Positions 34,832 to 44,335 of a stretch of DNA of 64,000 nt are shown here, piece after piece (position 1 is the first letter of the stretch; each line of letters starts with the position of its first letter). The position numbers and the translations under genes were made by a program. Under the pieces are notes generated by a model, which was not told where the DNA came from, did no database searches, and was given only the letters and a program-made list of their open reading frames with translations. This DNA is from an uncultured Desulfovibrio sp. (lineage in GTDB: Bacteria > Desulfobacterota > Desulfovibrionia > Desulfovibrionales > Desulfovibrionaceae): the NCBI RefSeq assembly GCF_944324505.1, contig NZ_CALUWO010000006.1, forward strand, positions 80,840 to 144,839. The letters are read 5' to 3'.

Positions 34832-37800
34832 ACAAAATCAAGAAGGTGAAACAAGACAGACTGGGGCGCAGGTCGTTTTTGCACATGGCGGCAGCCACCG
34901 CAGCCGGTGTGATGACCGTGGGGGCAACAACGGTTCCGGCAGCTGCCACGACGGAAGAACACGCGGCAGGAGCAGGAGCCGTGCATACGACCTGCCTGGG
35001 CTGCAACGCCCGCTGCGGCATGCGCGTTTATGTGAAGGATGGCAAGGTCCGGAGCGTCTGCGGCAATCCCTATCATCCGTATGCTATGGGAGGGCATCCC
35101 ATCCCCTATGACACACCGCTGGACAAGGCCCTGGAGCTGACGCCGCCCGTCTGCGCCAAAGCCCATGAGGCCGCCAATTATCTGTATAATCCCTACCGCC
35201 TGCGCAAGCCGCTGAAACGGGCAGGAGAGCGCGGCTCGGGACGGTTCGAACCCATCGAGTGGGAACAGCTCATCCGCGAAGTGGCCCAGGGCGGAAAACT
35301 GTTTGCCGCTCTGGGGGATACGCGGGACTACCCCGGCATCCGTTCGGTCCTGAGCGATGACCCCATGGATGCCAACGCACCGGAACTTGGCAGCGTGCGC
35401 AACGGCTTTATATTCATCGGCGGCCGCGACCAGTCGGGCTATCAGGATTTCACCACCCGTTTTGTCAAGGGAGCCGTAGGGTCCGTCAACCGCATCAGCC
35501 ATACGGATATCTGCGGTCTGGGCTTCCGCATGGGGAACTATGCCCTGACAGAAGGCAAGGATGTGGAGCTGAAGGCGGATCCCATGGCCTGCGAGTACAT
35601 GCTCATTTTCGGCGCCAATGTGTACGAGGCCCTGCAGCCCGGCATCAACCATTACGGGGCACTTCTGGCTGAACGACATGCCGCCGGACAGCTCCGCTTC
35701 GTCATCGTGGACCCGCGGGCCACCAATGCGTCAGCGCATGCAGACCGCTGGCTGCCCGTCAAGCCCGGGCAGGACGGTGCGCTGAGCATGGGCATGATCC
35801 GCGTTCTGCTGGAAGAAAAGCTGTATGACCGGGAATTTCTGGTCAGATGCCATGACAGCACGGACAAGCGCGGCTGCACCAATGCCACCTATCTGGTGAT
35901 TACGGCCCCTGGCCATGCCAGGGAAGGGACGTTCCTGCGCTGGGGAGACCTGCATCCTGAAGAAAAAAACAGCGACACGGCCCGGGATTTCGTGGTGATG
36001 GGCCATGACGGCCACCCGGTTCCGGCGTCCAGCACGGAGACCGCCCATCTGGAGTATGCAGGCAGCATCACATGGGAGGGCAAGCCCCATGAGGTGTGCA
36101 CGGCTTTTGCCCTCATGCGCAACCAGGTGATGGCCCACAGTCTGGAAGAATACGCGCAGCAGTGCGGCATATCCGCCACGGAAATCGCGAGCGTTGCCCG
36201 CGAATTTGCCGCGCACGGCCACAAGGCCGCCGTCTGTCAGTATCATGGTGCGGGCAACTACGTGGGCGGAACCTGGGCGGCGTATGCCGTGGCCATGCTC
36301 AATGTGCTGGTTGGCAGCGTCAACTGTCAGGGTGGCTACCTCCATGGCGGGGGCAGTGCCGGCGCCTGGAAAAAGGGCGCCTATGACCTTGCGGCCTTCA
36401 GCGGACAGCGGAAACCCGCCGGGGTACGCATTTCCCGCGAAGGCGCCGTATACGAGAAATCTTCCGAATTCCGGGCCAAGAAAGCCGCTGGACAGACCGG
36501 CTACCCCGCCAGACGTCCGTGGCTCTCGTATACCAAGGGGGGACTCTGTGTGGAGGCGCTCAACGGTATCGACCAGGGCTATCCGTATCCCTGCAAGGTG
36601 CTGTTCACCTTCTTCTTCAATCCCGTATATTCCATCCCTGGCGGCCAGCATTACATCCCCATGCTGAAGGATCCTGACAAGGTTCCCCTGCATGTCTCCA
36701 TGGACATCTGCATCAATGAGTCCAACCTCTATGCAGACTACATCGTGCCCAACCTGACCTATCTGGAGGGGCAATATGCGTTCATGTCGCCCCATGCGCC
36801 TGCCTTGAAGTTCTCCACGGTGCGTGTCCCGGCGGTGGAAGCGCTGACAGGCAGAACCAAGGACGGACGCCCGTACTGCATGGAAACCTTCCTTATCGAC
36901 CTGGCGGAGCAGCTGAATCTGCCCGGCTTCGGGAAGGATGCCATCGCCGGCGCGGACGGAAAGCGGTATCCCCTGCATTGTGCCGAGGACTTTTATCTGC
37001 GGGCCCTGGCCAATCTTGCCGTCAATTGCCAGCTGCCTCCGGCAGATTCCGCGGAAATGCGCCATGTGGAAACCAGCGTTCCTGCGGCACGCTACCGCCA
37101 TATCCTGACAGAGGACCAATGGCGGCGTACCTGCACCCTGATCGCCCGGGGCGGCGTGTTCCGCCATGAATACGAAAGCCTGTTCAAGGACGGCATCCAT
37201 ACCGCGGGTCTGCCCCGCTTCGCCCTGTACAATGAAACACTGGCCCAGGCCCGCAATTCCATGACTGGCGAACGCTGCTGCGGGACCCTGAGTCTGGCAT
37301 CCGCCCATGAGGCGCTGGGCCGCCATATCGACGACATGGATGCGGCGTATCCCTTCACGGCCGTCACCTACAAGATGAACGTTCATGCGCAGTCCCGTAC
37401 CTCAAGCCACCGCTGGGCCCTGGAAGTCTTTCCCGAAAACTTCCTGGAGATGCACCACGATGACGCCCGGGAACTGGGCATCAGCGCGGGTGACAGGGTG
37501 CGTATCACCTCACGCAGCTGTCCGCAGGGGATCGTCATGCGTGCCCGGCCGTCGTCGCTGCTGCGGCGCGGCGTCGTGGCCATTTCCTTTCATTACGGTC
37601 ACAGCCAGATGGGCGCCTCGGACCTGGAAATACAGGATGTGGAGCAGGTTCTGCTGGGCGGAAGCAGCGTTGGCAGCCACAACCGCATGAAAGGCGATCC
37701 CCGGCTGGGATCGGGGGGCAACTTCAATGAACTTGCCCGGCTGGACACCTCCCTGGGGGATACGCCCCTGGTGGATCCCGTGGGCGGCATTCCCGATTTC

Positions 37801-37845
37801 AGCAGTACACGGGTTCGCATCGAAAAAATCCGGGAGTCCCTATGA
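34828..37845 (+). CDS. Tat-exported molybdopterin oxidoreductase, tetrathionate-reductase TtrA-like
   Basis: This 1005-residue protein has a Tat signal (GRRSFLHMAAATAAG), an N-terminal [4Fe-4S] site (C56, C59, C63, C109) and the bis-MGD fold of the DMSO-reductase family. HTDICGLGFRMGNYAL near residue 229 puts C229 at the metal-ligand position and, with KPGQDGALSMGMIR near 310, recalls TtrA. The usual TtrA length is similar. It would reduce a sulfur or other oxyanion in the periplasm. GTG 34828 follows GGAGGAG. The TtrC/NrfD membrane subunit is missing from the operon. Arsenate or another chalcogenate reductase is possible. Confidence 0.85.
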   Translation: MNKIKKVKQDRLGRRSFLHMAAATAAGVMTVGATTVPAAATTEEHAAGAGAVHTTCLGCNARCGMRVYVKDGKVRSVCGNPYHPYAMGGHPIPYDTPLDKALELTPPVCAKAHEAANYLYNPYRLRKPLKRAGERGSGRFEPIEWEQLIREVAQGGKLFAALGDTRDYPGIRSVLSDDPMDANAPELGSVRNGFIFIGGRDQSGYQDFTTRFVKGAVGSVNRISHTDICGLGFRMGNYALTEGKDVELKADPMACEYMLIFGANVYEALQPGINHYGALLAERHAAGQLRFVIVDPRATNASAHADRWLPVKPGQDGALSMGMIRVLLEEKLYDREFLVRCHDSTDKRGCTNATYLVITAPGHAREGTFLRWGDLHPEEKNSDTARDFVVMGHDGHPVPASSTETAHLEYAGSITWEGKPHEVCTAFALMRNQVMAHSLEEYAQQCGISATEIASVAREFAAHGHKAAVCQYHGAGNYVGGTWAAYAVAMLNVLVGSVNCQGGYLHGGGSAGAWKKGAYDLAAFSGQRKPAGVRISREGAVYEKSSEFRAKKAAGQTGYPARRPWLSYTKGGLCVEALNGIDQGYPYPCKVLFTFFFNPVYSIPGGQHYIPMLKDPDKVPLHVSMDICINESNLYADYIVPNLTYLEGQYAFMSPHAPALKFSTVRVPAVEALTGRTKDGRPYCMETFLIDLAEQLNLPGFGKDAIAGADGKRYPLHCAEDFYLRALANLAVNCQLPPADSAEMRHVETSVPAARYRHILTEDQWRRTCTLIARGGVFRHEYESLFKDGIHTAGLPRFALYNETLAQARNSMTGERCCGTLSLASAHEALGRHIDDMDAAYPFTAVTYKMNVHAQSRTSSHRWALEVFPENFLEMHHDDARELGISAGDRVRITSRSCPQGIVMRARPSSLLRRGVVAISFHYGHSQMGASDLEIQDVEQVLLGGSSVGSHNRMKGDPRLGSGGNFNELARLDTSLGDTPLVDPVGGIPDFSSTRVRIEKIRESL

Positions 37846-38201
37846 TACGCACTGTCTGTCTTTGTCTTGCCCTGCTTGCCGTCTGCGCCACGGGGAGCAT
37901 GGCTGCTGCGGAGCAGATACCCGTCCCGGGTACCGTGACGCTGCTGGACCTGGGGTCCGACTGCATCCCCTGTGACCTGCAGGATCGTATCGTGCGCCGT
38001 GTCGAGCACAGCTTTGCTGGCAGGATTGCTGTCCGCTATGTGGATGTGGAAAAATTCCCGGAGAACAAGGCGCGCTATCAGGTCGATGTCATCCCCCTGC
38101 TTATCTTCTATGACAAGGCGGGCAAGGAGCGTGCGCGACATAGCGGCTACTTGAAGGAAGGCACCATGCGCAAACTCCTGCAGCAGCTGCTGGATGAATA
38201 G
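37842..38201 (+). CDS. Periplasmic thioredoxin-like protein
   Basis: This 119-residue protein has a signal peptide (residues 1-22) and a thioredoxin fold with C41-IP-C44 as the redox pair and the cis-Pro segment VDVIPLLIFYDKAG. It overlaps the molybdo-enzyme stop (ATGA). With the CcdA-like protein encoded next, it could accept electrons across the membrane and reduce a periplasmic disulfide. Confidence 0.88.
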   Translation: MIRTVCLCLALLAVCATGSMAAAEQIPVPGTVTLLDLGSDCIPCDLQDRIVRRVEHSFAGRIAVRYVDVEKFPENKARYQVDVIPLLIFYDKAGKERARHSGYLKEGTMRKLLQQLLDE

Positions 38202-38203
38202 CC

Positions 38204-38890
38204 ATGCTTGAAGGATTGCTGATCGGCATCAACGACATGATGCTCGAACATTCCTGGGGAGCACTGGCAGCCTGCTTCCTCTGGGGCTGCGCGAGCACGC
38301 TTCTCAGCCCGTGCCACCTTGCGGCCATCCCCCTGCTGGTGAGTTATGTGGCCGGACAGCCCGTAACGGTCAGGCCCAGGCATGCCGCCGTGTATGCCCT
38401 GATCTTCAGCCTGGGGCTTTTTTCCGCCGTCTTTCTTGTGGGCGGGGCCTGCGCTGTCATGGGACGCATGCTGGGGGATATTCCTTCCTGGGGCTATGCC
38501 GTCGCAGGTTTCATTCTGGTGGCAAGCGGTCTGCGCAATGTTCTTGCCCGGCATTGCAACATTGCCTGGAGCTGGCTCTACCGCTGGAATTTTTCCGGCA
38601 GAACAGGCGCCTATCTGCTGGGCCTGACATACGGCATGCTCGCCGGAGTGTGTACGTTCGGCTTTCTGGCGCCCATTCTGGCGGTGATAACCATTCAGGG
38701 GCAGCTTTTACGCGGCATCCTGATGACCATTCTGTTCGGCCTGGGACACTGTCTGCCCATTGTCCTGGCAGGATGCGGCATCAGCGTTGCCGAAACCAGA
38801 GGATACAAGCGTTTCGGCTTGGCCATGAAACGCTGTGCCAATGTCTTTGTCATGCTCTTTGGCCTGTATTTCATCGCACAGGCATTTTAA
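38204..38890 (+). CDS. CcdA/DsbD-like transmembrane thiol transporter
   Basis: This 228-residue protein has about six membrane helices and the two half-repeats of CcdA: SPCHLAAIPLLVSY near 35-48 and GVCTFGFLAPILAV near 148-162, each with the conserved Cys. Such proteins pass electrons from cytoplasmic thioredoxin to periplasmic partners. It starts 2 bases after the thioredoxin-like gene, its likely partner, and closes the operon. Confidence 0.88.
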   Translation: MLEGLLIGINDMMLEHSWGALAACFLWGCASTLLSPCHLAAIPLLVSYVAGQPVTVRPRHAAVYALIFSLGLFSAVFLVGGACAVMGRMLGDIPSWGYAVAGFILVASGLRNVLARHCNIAWSWLYRWNFSGRTGAYLLGLTYGMLAGVCTFGFLAPILAVITIQGQLLRGILMTILFGLGHCLPIVLAGCGISVAETRGYKRFGLAMKRCANVFVMLFGLYFIAQAF

Positions 38891-39328
38891 GACAAAAGGA
38901 TATACTGCAAACGAACCCGCCGGATTTTCCGGCGGGTTCGCTGTCCAGAACGGCAAACCGTCAACTTCACCAGTCACCTGAGACCGACAGGACACCCGCT
39001 CGAAGAAAACCATGCAGGGAACAGCCGGGCCTCCCTGGACAGACACCATGCCGCCCATGGTCCGGCCCGCTTCCCGACATGCCTGCGGCTTCATGCCGGG
39101 GTAACTGGCGACAGGACCTGCCTTTTCTCCGTATCCTGTCATGGCCCCCTCTGCCCGCAGCCGGCACATCAGCCCTTCATGCCGACGGCACCCCGCGCCT
39201 GCGCATTCCTATATCAATCTATAGAAATACAAAGAAACGGCAGGACAGGCCCGCTGAACTGTGCTATGCGTCATGCACAGGCAGACCGGCCACCCCCGCC
39301 ATGACCGGCATCTGCAAAGGAGCTTTGC
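38891..39328. other. Intergenic, 438 bases, with one hairpin
   Basis: Apart from the hairpin at 38912-38940 nothing is recognised; no RNA gene or protein frame with family features is seen. Confidence 0.5.
38912..38940 (+). terminator. Hairpin after the redox operon
   Basis: A perfect 13-bp stem (CGAACCCGCCGGA with TCCGGCGGGTTCG) and 3-base loop lies 22 bases after the last stop. No T-run follows, so it may protect the mRNA end or be factor-dependent. Confidence 0.55.
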
Positions 39329-40197
39329 ATGAGGATGTTTTCTATCCTGCTTCTGGGAGTTATCATGTCCACCATTATTCTCGCATCGTCCCCCCGTCAG
39401 GCCATGGCTGCCCCATGCCATACATTGCGCATGGGGCCTGCGGAAATTCAGGTGCTCTATCTGGTGGAGCGCGATCTGAAAACCGGCATCCTGCTGGCGG
39501 AAACAGCGGAACAGCAGCGCCGCATCGCCACCGCCTATCCACGGGGGCTGATTCATAACTCGCTGAACGTCCTGGTCATCCGCGGCAACGGCATTGTGGC
39601 CCTTGTGGATACCGGCTACGCCTGGAGCTTCCCGAACCTGGTGGCAGCCCTGCAACGCGTGGGTCTGTCCCCGGCGGATGTGACCCATGTGCTGCTGACC
39701 CATGCCCACAGCGACCATACCGGCGGGCTGGTGCAGGGCGGCAAGGCCGCCTTTCCCGGTGCCAGGGTGCTCTTTTCGCAAAAGGAGCTGGCCTACTGGA
39801 CCAGCCCGGAACGCCAGACCGCCGCTGCGGAAGGCGAACGCACTCTGGCCGCCGAAGTGGGTGCCATTCTGCACGCCTACGGCGACCGCGTTTCCAGCTT
39901 TACCACCGGCCAGGACCTCTGGGCAGCCCTGCCCGGCATCACGGCTGTGGATGAAGCTGGCCACACTCCCGGCCACGTGGGGATCATGGCCAGGAACAAC
40001 GGGCAGACCTGCTGCATGCCTTTGACGTGCAGTCCCCTGATCCTGCGCTGTCAACCGCCTATGACATGGACCCGGCTGCCGCAGCGCGCGTGCGCACGCA
40101 GCTTCTGCAGCAGGCCCGTCGCGAAGGCTGGCTGGTAAGCGGAGCACACATTCCTTTTGTGCAGCCACAGCGGCTTGACGCCACAGTCACGCCCTAG
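39329..40197 (+). pseudogene. Metallo-beta-lactamase-fold hydrolase, frameshifted
   Basis: The frame from ATG 39329 (AGGAG upstream) encodes a signal peptide and an MBL fold with H125-x-H127-x-D129-H130 (LTHAHSDHTGG) and DEAGHTPGHVGIMARNNG. Near 40000 the family-like sequence jumps to another frame, reading ADLLHAFDVQSPDPALST and ending ...GAHIPFVQPQ at the TAG 40195-40197. In the first frame the tail is unrelated and ends at 40138. A deletion of a few bases in the beta strand after NNG best explains this. It is either a recent pseudogene or a sequence error. Confidence 0.75.
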
Positions 40198-40866
40198 CAG
40201 GGGCCGGGCCGCATGCGCTGCCAGATCGGCGGGGACGCCACAGGCGTCGCAGCGCATGGTCCGCGCGCAGTCCGGGCCACCGGTTCCGGGCTGCTCGCCC
40301 GGCTGCCTGCCGGCCTCCAGCCCCTGCCACCGCACAGCCCCTCCGTCCTCTTCCATGAGTTCGCGGCGCTGACGACCGACGCCGCAGTCTGATCAAGGCC
40401 TGACACCGTCAGCCGTCCTTTCAGCAGCAGCCGGATACCCTCCCCTCGCGGGGAACAGGCGCGACACACCGCGTGCATCAGCGCTGCTGCCCTGCGGCAG
40501 GCGTACGCTGTCTCTCCGGCACAGGCAGCGAGGAACACCGCCAGGCCAGTTGCCCGCAATGTGCCTCACGGCCCTGTTCGGCCACGATCCATCCTCCCCA
40601 GCGCGCCGACGCCCCGCAGTTCTGCGGCAGGCGCTGCGCCCGTTCCACAGCAAACCATGCAAAAAGTCCGCGTTTCCCCAGGGAAACGCGGACGTGTGTG
40701 CAACTGGCAAAAATGCACTGGGAGGCCCCCATGGGCCTCCCGGCGGGCATTTCAGGACCGAAGAGGCAAGTCCTGAAAACGGGGCGTCATGCTTCGCGCA
40801 GCCAGGCCGCTGGCCTCGTGCTCACGGCGCAGGCCGGCTGCGGAAGAAGACGCGCAAAACCTGTGT
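40198..40866. other. Intergenic, 669 bases, no gene recognised
   Basis: High-G+C sequence without recognisable protein or RNA gene. Two hairpins lie at its right end: the ftsZ terminator and a 9-bp stem GGGAGGCCC/GGGCCTCCC (40720-40741). Confidence 0.5.
40661..40693 (-). terminator. Intrinsic terminator of the dcw operon
   Basis: A perfect 13-bp stem (GTCCGCGTTTCCC with GGGAAACGCGGAC) and 2-base loop is followed on the minus strand by TTTTT, about 170 bases past the ftsZ stop. Confidence 0.85.
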
Positions 40867-42180
40867 CTAATCGGCCTGTGTCCTGAGGAAGGTGGGAATA
40901 TCCCGCTCGTCCTCATCAAACAGAAAATCTTCATGACCGGGATTGTGCCGGCGCTGCTGTTTCATGACAAAGGGCGGGTAGCCGTTATTGTTCTCCTCGT
41001 ACCAGGAACCGATTTCCGCGCTGCGGGAACGGCGAGGGCGAAGCTCTTCACGCGGTGCGGCCTTGCCAAAGGTGCCCGGCTCTTCCGCACGCGGGCGCAG
41101 GCGCGATTCCGCCATCACGGCATTGGCGCCAGGCTTGCCAAATTCGCGCACCTTGGCGCTGCCGGCATTGGCCGCCGCACTTGCCACCGGCGCGGGCTGG
41201 GCCGCCGCGGGAGGCTCGATGCCCGTGGCAATGACCGTGATACGGATTTCATCGCCCACAGCCTCGTCATACACCACACCAAAGATGATATTGGCATCGG
41301 CCGGCGCAGCCTCGGCAATGATCTCGCCGATTTCGGCAATTTCGTCGCCCGAGATGTCTTCGGGACCAGTGATATTGTACAGCACGGCCTTGGCGCTTTC
41401 CAGCGAGACATCTTCCAGCAGCGGACTCATGATGGCGCGCTGGGCCGCCTCGCTGGCACGGTTTTCACCGGAGGCAATGCCCGTGCCCATGAGGGCCAGA
41501 CCGGATTCGGACATGGTGGTGCGCACGTCGGCAAAGTCAAGGTTGATGAGGCCTTCGCCCACAATCACATCGGAAATGCCCTTGACGGCATAGTACAGCA
41601 CTTCATTGGCCCGTTGCAGCATCTTGCTGAAGGGTTCCTTCTTGGGCGCAAAGGCCAGCAGGCGATCATTGGGAATGGTGATGAGGCAGTCCACATGCTG
41701 CTTGAATTCCTCCAGCCCCTTTTCCGCCGCATTTTTGCGTTTGCTGCCTTCAAAGCTGAAGGGTTTGGTCACCACCCCCACGGTGAGGGCGCCAAGCTCC
41801 TTGGCAGCCTGGGCCACAATGGGGGCAGCCCCCGTGCCCGTGCCGCCGCCCATGCCGGCCGTCACAAAAACCATGTCAGCATCGCCAATGGCCTCACGGA
41901 TGGCATTGACACTTTCCAGAGCCGCCTCGCGCCCCACATCGGGATTGGCGCCGGCGCCGAGGCCCTTGGTCAGCTTTTCGCCCAGCTGCACCTTGAGGGG
42001 CGAGGCATTTCTGTTGAGTGCCTGCACATCCGTATTGGCGCAGACAAACTGCACCCCGCGCAGACCGGAATCAATCATGTTCTGCACGGCATTGCCGCCG
42101 CCGCCACCCACGCCAATAACCTTGATCTTGGCATTGGTCGCCAGCGAGGTATCAATTTCATCCATTATCGACTGTGACAT
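40867..42180 (-). CDS. ftsZ: Cell division GTPase FtsZ
   Basis: This 437-residue tubulin-like GTPase forms the division ring. The GTP-binding signature GGGTGTG is at 111-117, the N-terminal Gly loop GVGGGGGNAV at 23-32, and NLDFADVRT is the T7 catalytic loop. A variable linker of about 100 residues ends in the conserved tail DIPTFLR, which binds FtsA. It is the last gene of the dcw cluster, 48 bases after ftsA. Confidence 0.98.
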   Translation of the reverse strand: MSQSIMDEIDTSLATNAKIKVIGVGGGGGNAVQNMIDSGLRGVQFVCANTDVQALNRNASPLKVQLGEKLTKGLGAGANPDVGREAALESVNAIREAIGDADMVFVTAGMGGGTGTGAAPIVAQAAKELGALTVGVVTKPFSFEGSKRKNAAEKGLEEFKQHVDCLITIPNDRLLAFAPKKEPFSKMLQRANEVLYYAVKGISDVIVGEGLINLDFADVRTTMSESGLALMGTGIASGENRASEAAQRAIMSPLLEDVSLESAKAVLYNITGPEDISGDEIAEIGEIIAEAAPADANIIFGVVYDEAVGDEIRITVIATGIEPPAAAQPAPVASAAANAGSAKVREFGKPGANAVMAESRLRPRAEEPGTFGKAAPREELRPRRSRSAEIGSWYEENNNGYPPFVMKQQRRHNPGHEDFLFDEDERDIPTFLRTQAD

Positions 42181-42228
42181 TGTTCCTCTCCTCGTAATGT
42201 TGCCTGTTTGCCCGCAAAGAATAAAAAG

Positions 42229-43464
42229 CTAAGAAATGTCGGAAAACCACTTCTTCATACGCGCAAGCACACCTTCAAACATGCCGCTCTCGCTGCGCGT
42301 CGTAAACTTTTTCTGCCCCGCCATTTCCTTTTCTGCGCCGTAGCGCAGCAGTCCCACCGCCGTGGAGAACTTGGGACTGTTCACCACATCCTTGAGGCCG
42401 CCCACATTGCGCGGGTAGCCGATACGCGTGGGAAGGTTGAAAATCTGTTCACCCAGCTCCTGACAGCCCTCGATGAGTGCCGTGCCCCCCGTGAGCACCA
42501 CCCCCGCTCCGATCAGGTCCTTGTAACCGGACCTCACCAGCGTCTGGTCCACCAGGTACAGGATTTCTTCCATGCGCGGTTCACAGATTTCCGCCAGCAC
42601 CTGGCGGGACAGACGGCGCGATTCGCGCCCGCCCACGCTGGGTACTTCAATGAATTCATCAGGCCGCACCAGTTCTGCCAGGGCGCAACCGTACTTGATC
42701 TTGATCTTTTCCGCCGAGGCCAGTGGCGTGCGCAGGCCGAAGGCAATGTCATTGGACAGGTTCTGCCCGCCCAGGGCCAGCACGGCCGTATGCTTGATGG
42801 CGTCATTGGCAAAGATGGCGATGTCCGTGGTGCCGCCGCCCAGGTCCACAAGCGCCACCCCGATCTCGCGTTCCTCATCGGTCAGCACGGCCTTGGCCGA
42901 TGCCAGCGATTCCAGGGCGATATCCGAAACATCCAGCTGGGCGCGATGACAGGAACGCATGATGTTCTGGGCCGAGGAAACTCCGCCGGTCACAATGTGC
43001 ACGCGCACTTCCAGACGCACGCCGGCCATGCCCAGCGGGTCGGCAATGCCGTACTGATTGTCCACGATGTATTCCTGCGGCAGGATGTGGATGACTTCGC
43101 GGTCCGCCGGAATGGCCACGGCACGGGCGGCATCCAGCACACGCTCGATATCGCGCGGCCCCACTTCGCCCCCCTTGACGGCAATGACCCCGTGGCTGTT
43201 GATGCCCATGATGTGGCTGCCCGCAATTCCCACATAGACGGAATTGATCTCGCAGCCGGCCATGAGTTCTGCCTCTTCGATGGCCTTGCGGATGGACTGC
43301 ACCGTCTGCTCGATATTGACCACAACACCTTTGCGCAGGCCGGTGGAGATGCTGTTGCCAATACCCACCACCTCAATGACGCCAGCCTCGTTGAGCTGAC
43401 CCACAACGGCGCATATCTTGGTTGTGCCGATATCAAGACCAACGATGAGATCCGACTTGTTCAT
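42229..43464 (-). CDS. ftsA: Cell division protein FtsA
   Basis: This 411-residue actin-like ATPase anchors FtsZ to the membrane. Phosphate-1 motif GLDIGTTKICAVV is at 9-21, phosphate-2 ALVDLGGGTTDIAIF near 205, and the last 15 residues form an amphipathic membrane helix (VLARMKKWFSDIS). The SHS2-type 1C subdomain lies about 85-165. It is 13 bases after ftsQ. Confidence 0.97.
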   Translation of the reverse strand: MNKSDLIVGLDIGTTKICAVVGQLNEAGVIEVVGIGNSISTGLRKGVVVNIEQTVQSIRKAIEEAELMAGCEINSVYVGIAGSHIMGINSHGVIAVKGGEVGPRDIERVLDAARAVAIPADREVIHILPQEYIVDNQYGIADPLGMAGVRLEVRVHIVTGGVSSAQNIMRSCHRAQLDVSDIALESLASAKAVLTDEEREIGVALVDLGGGTTDIAIFANDAIKHTAVLALGGQNLSNDIAFGLRTPLASAEKIKIKYGCALAELVRPDEFIEVPSVGGRESRRLSRQVLAEICEPRMEEILYLVDQTLVRSGYKDLIGAGVVLTGGTALIEGCQELGEQIFNLPTRIGYPRNVGGLKDVVNSPKFSTAVGLLRYGAEKEMAGQKKFTTRSESGMFEGVLARMKKWFSDIS

Positions 43465-43477
43465 GCCTTCATCCTAC

Positions 43478-44335
43478 TCAGCTGCGTACATTCTGATTCA
43501 ATATGACCCAGACGTTGCCGTGAACCGCACGCACGTCCCGAACATTCTTCAGTTCCTGCCGCCGGGCCAGATCGCCCAGGGTCACTCCCAGTCGCGCCAG
43601 ATTGCCGCTCCAGTCATCCGTGGCAATGGAAAGGCGCAGTTCCCTGTCTTCCAGGTAGACTTCCACACCGCGGGAGGCGCTCAGCGTGACGGAAGCAATG
43701 GCCCCTGCCTCCACCGGCAGGCTGCCGCTGTTCAGGTCCGCCATGAAGCGGCCCAGGTAGTCGATGGCGTCCTCACCACCGTTTTCCACCAGCAGCGTGG
43801 GCAGGGAGAGAAAGTTTTCGCTTTCCACAGGGGCGATGATCTCGCCCCGCTCATTGGCGTAATACAGTGCCCCGTTGCGCTGCACCCAGAAGGACGGCAT
43901 GCGCTCCCGCAGGCGGATAACAAAACGGTCCGGCAACAGACGCTTGACAGAAACCTCTTCCACCCAGGGGGTGGCCCGCAGGCGGCGCTCCATCTCCGTG
44001 ATACTCACCGCAAGGCTGTTGTCGCCTTCCCGGATGCCGCCGTACTGCAAGACCATATCCCGCGACAGGCGCACATTGCCGCTTACGTCGATGTGGGTCG
44101 TGGCAAAAAAATCACTGGTTGTGGCCTTGCCGTACAGCCAGAGACTCAGCGCGCATACCCCCACCACCACAGCCGTTACCGTGACCAGCAGGCCCCCCAG
44201 GGCCAGAACGCTCACCATGCTGCCGCGCGGCAGATGAAAACGGGGTAGCCGCACATGCGGCAGGCGAAAAACCCGCCCTGTCCTCGGCTCCTTACGATAG
44301 CTGTTACGGGCCTTCTTCTTTCTCAGAAAGGACAT
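43478..44335 (-). CDS. ftsQ: Cell division protein FtsQ
   Basis: This 285-residue protein has a basic cytoplasmic N-terminus (residues 1-40), one membrane helix (about 42-68), a POTRA domain (THIDVSGNVRLSRD then TPWVEEVSVKRLLPDRFVIRLRER near 80-145) and the FtsQ beta domain. It joins the divisome in the periplasm. It overlaps murB by 13 bases. Confidence 0.93.
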   Translation of the reverse strand: MSFLRKKKARNSYRKEPRTGRVFRLPHVRLPRFHLPRGSMVSVLALGGLLVTVTAVVVGVCALSLWLYGKATTSDFFATTHIDVSGNVRLSRDMVLQYGGIREGDNSLAVSITEMERRLRATPWVEEVSVKRLLPDRFVIRLRERMPSFWVQRNGALYYANERGEIIAPVESENFLSLPTLLVENGGEDAIDYLGRFMADLNSGSLPVEAGAIASVTLSASRGVEVYLEDRELRLSIATDDWSGNLARLGVTLGDLARRQELKNVRDVRAVHGNVWVILNQNVRS

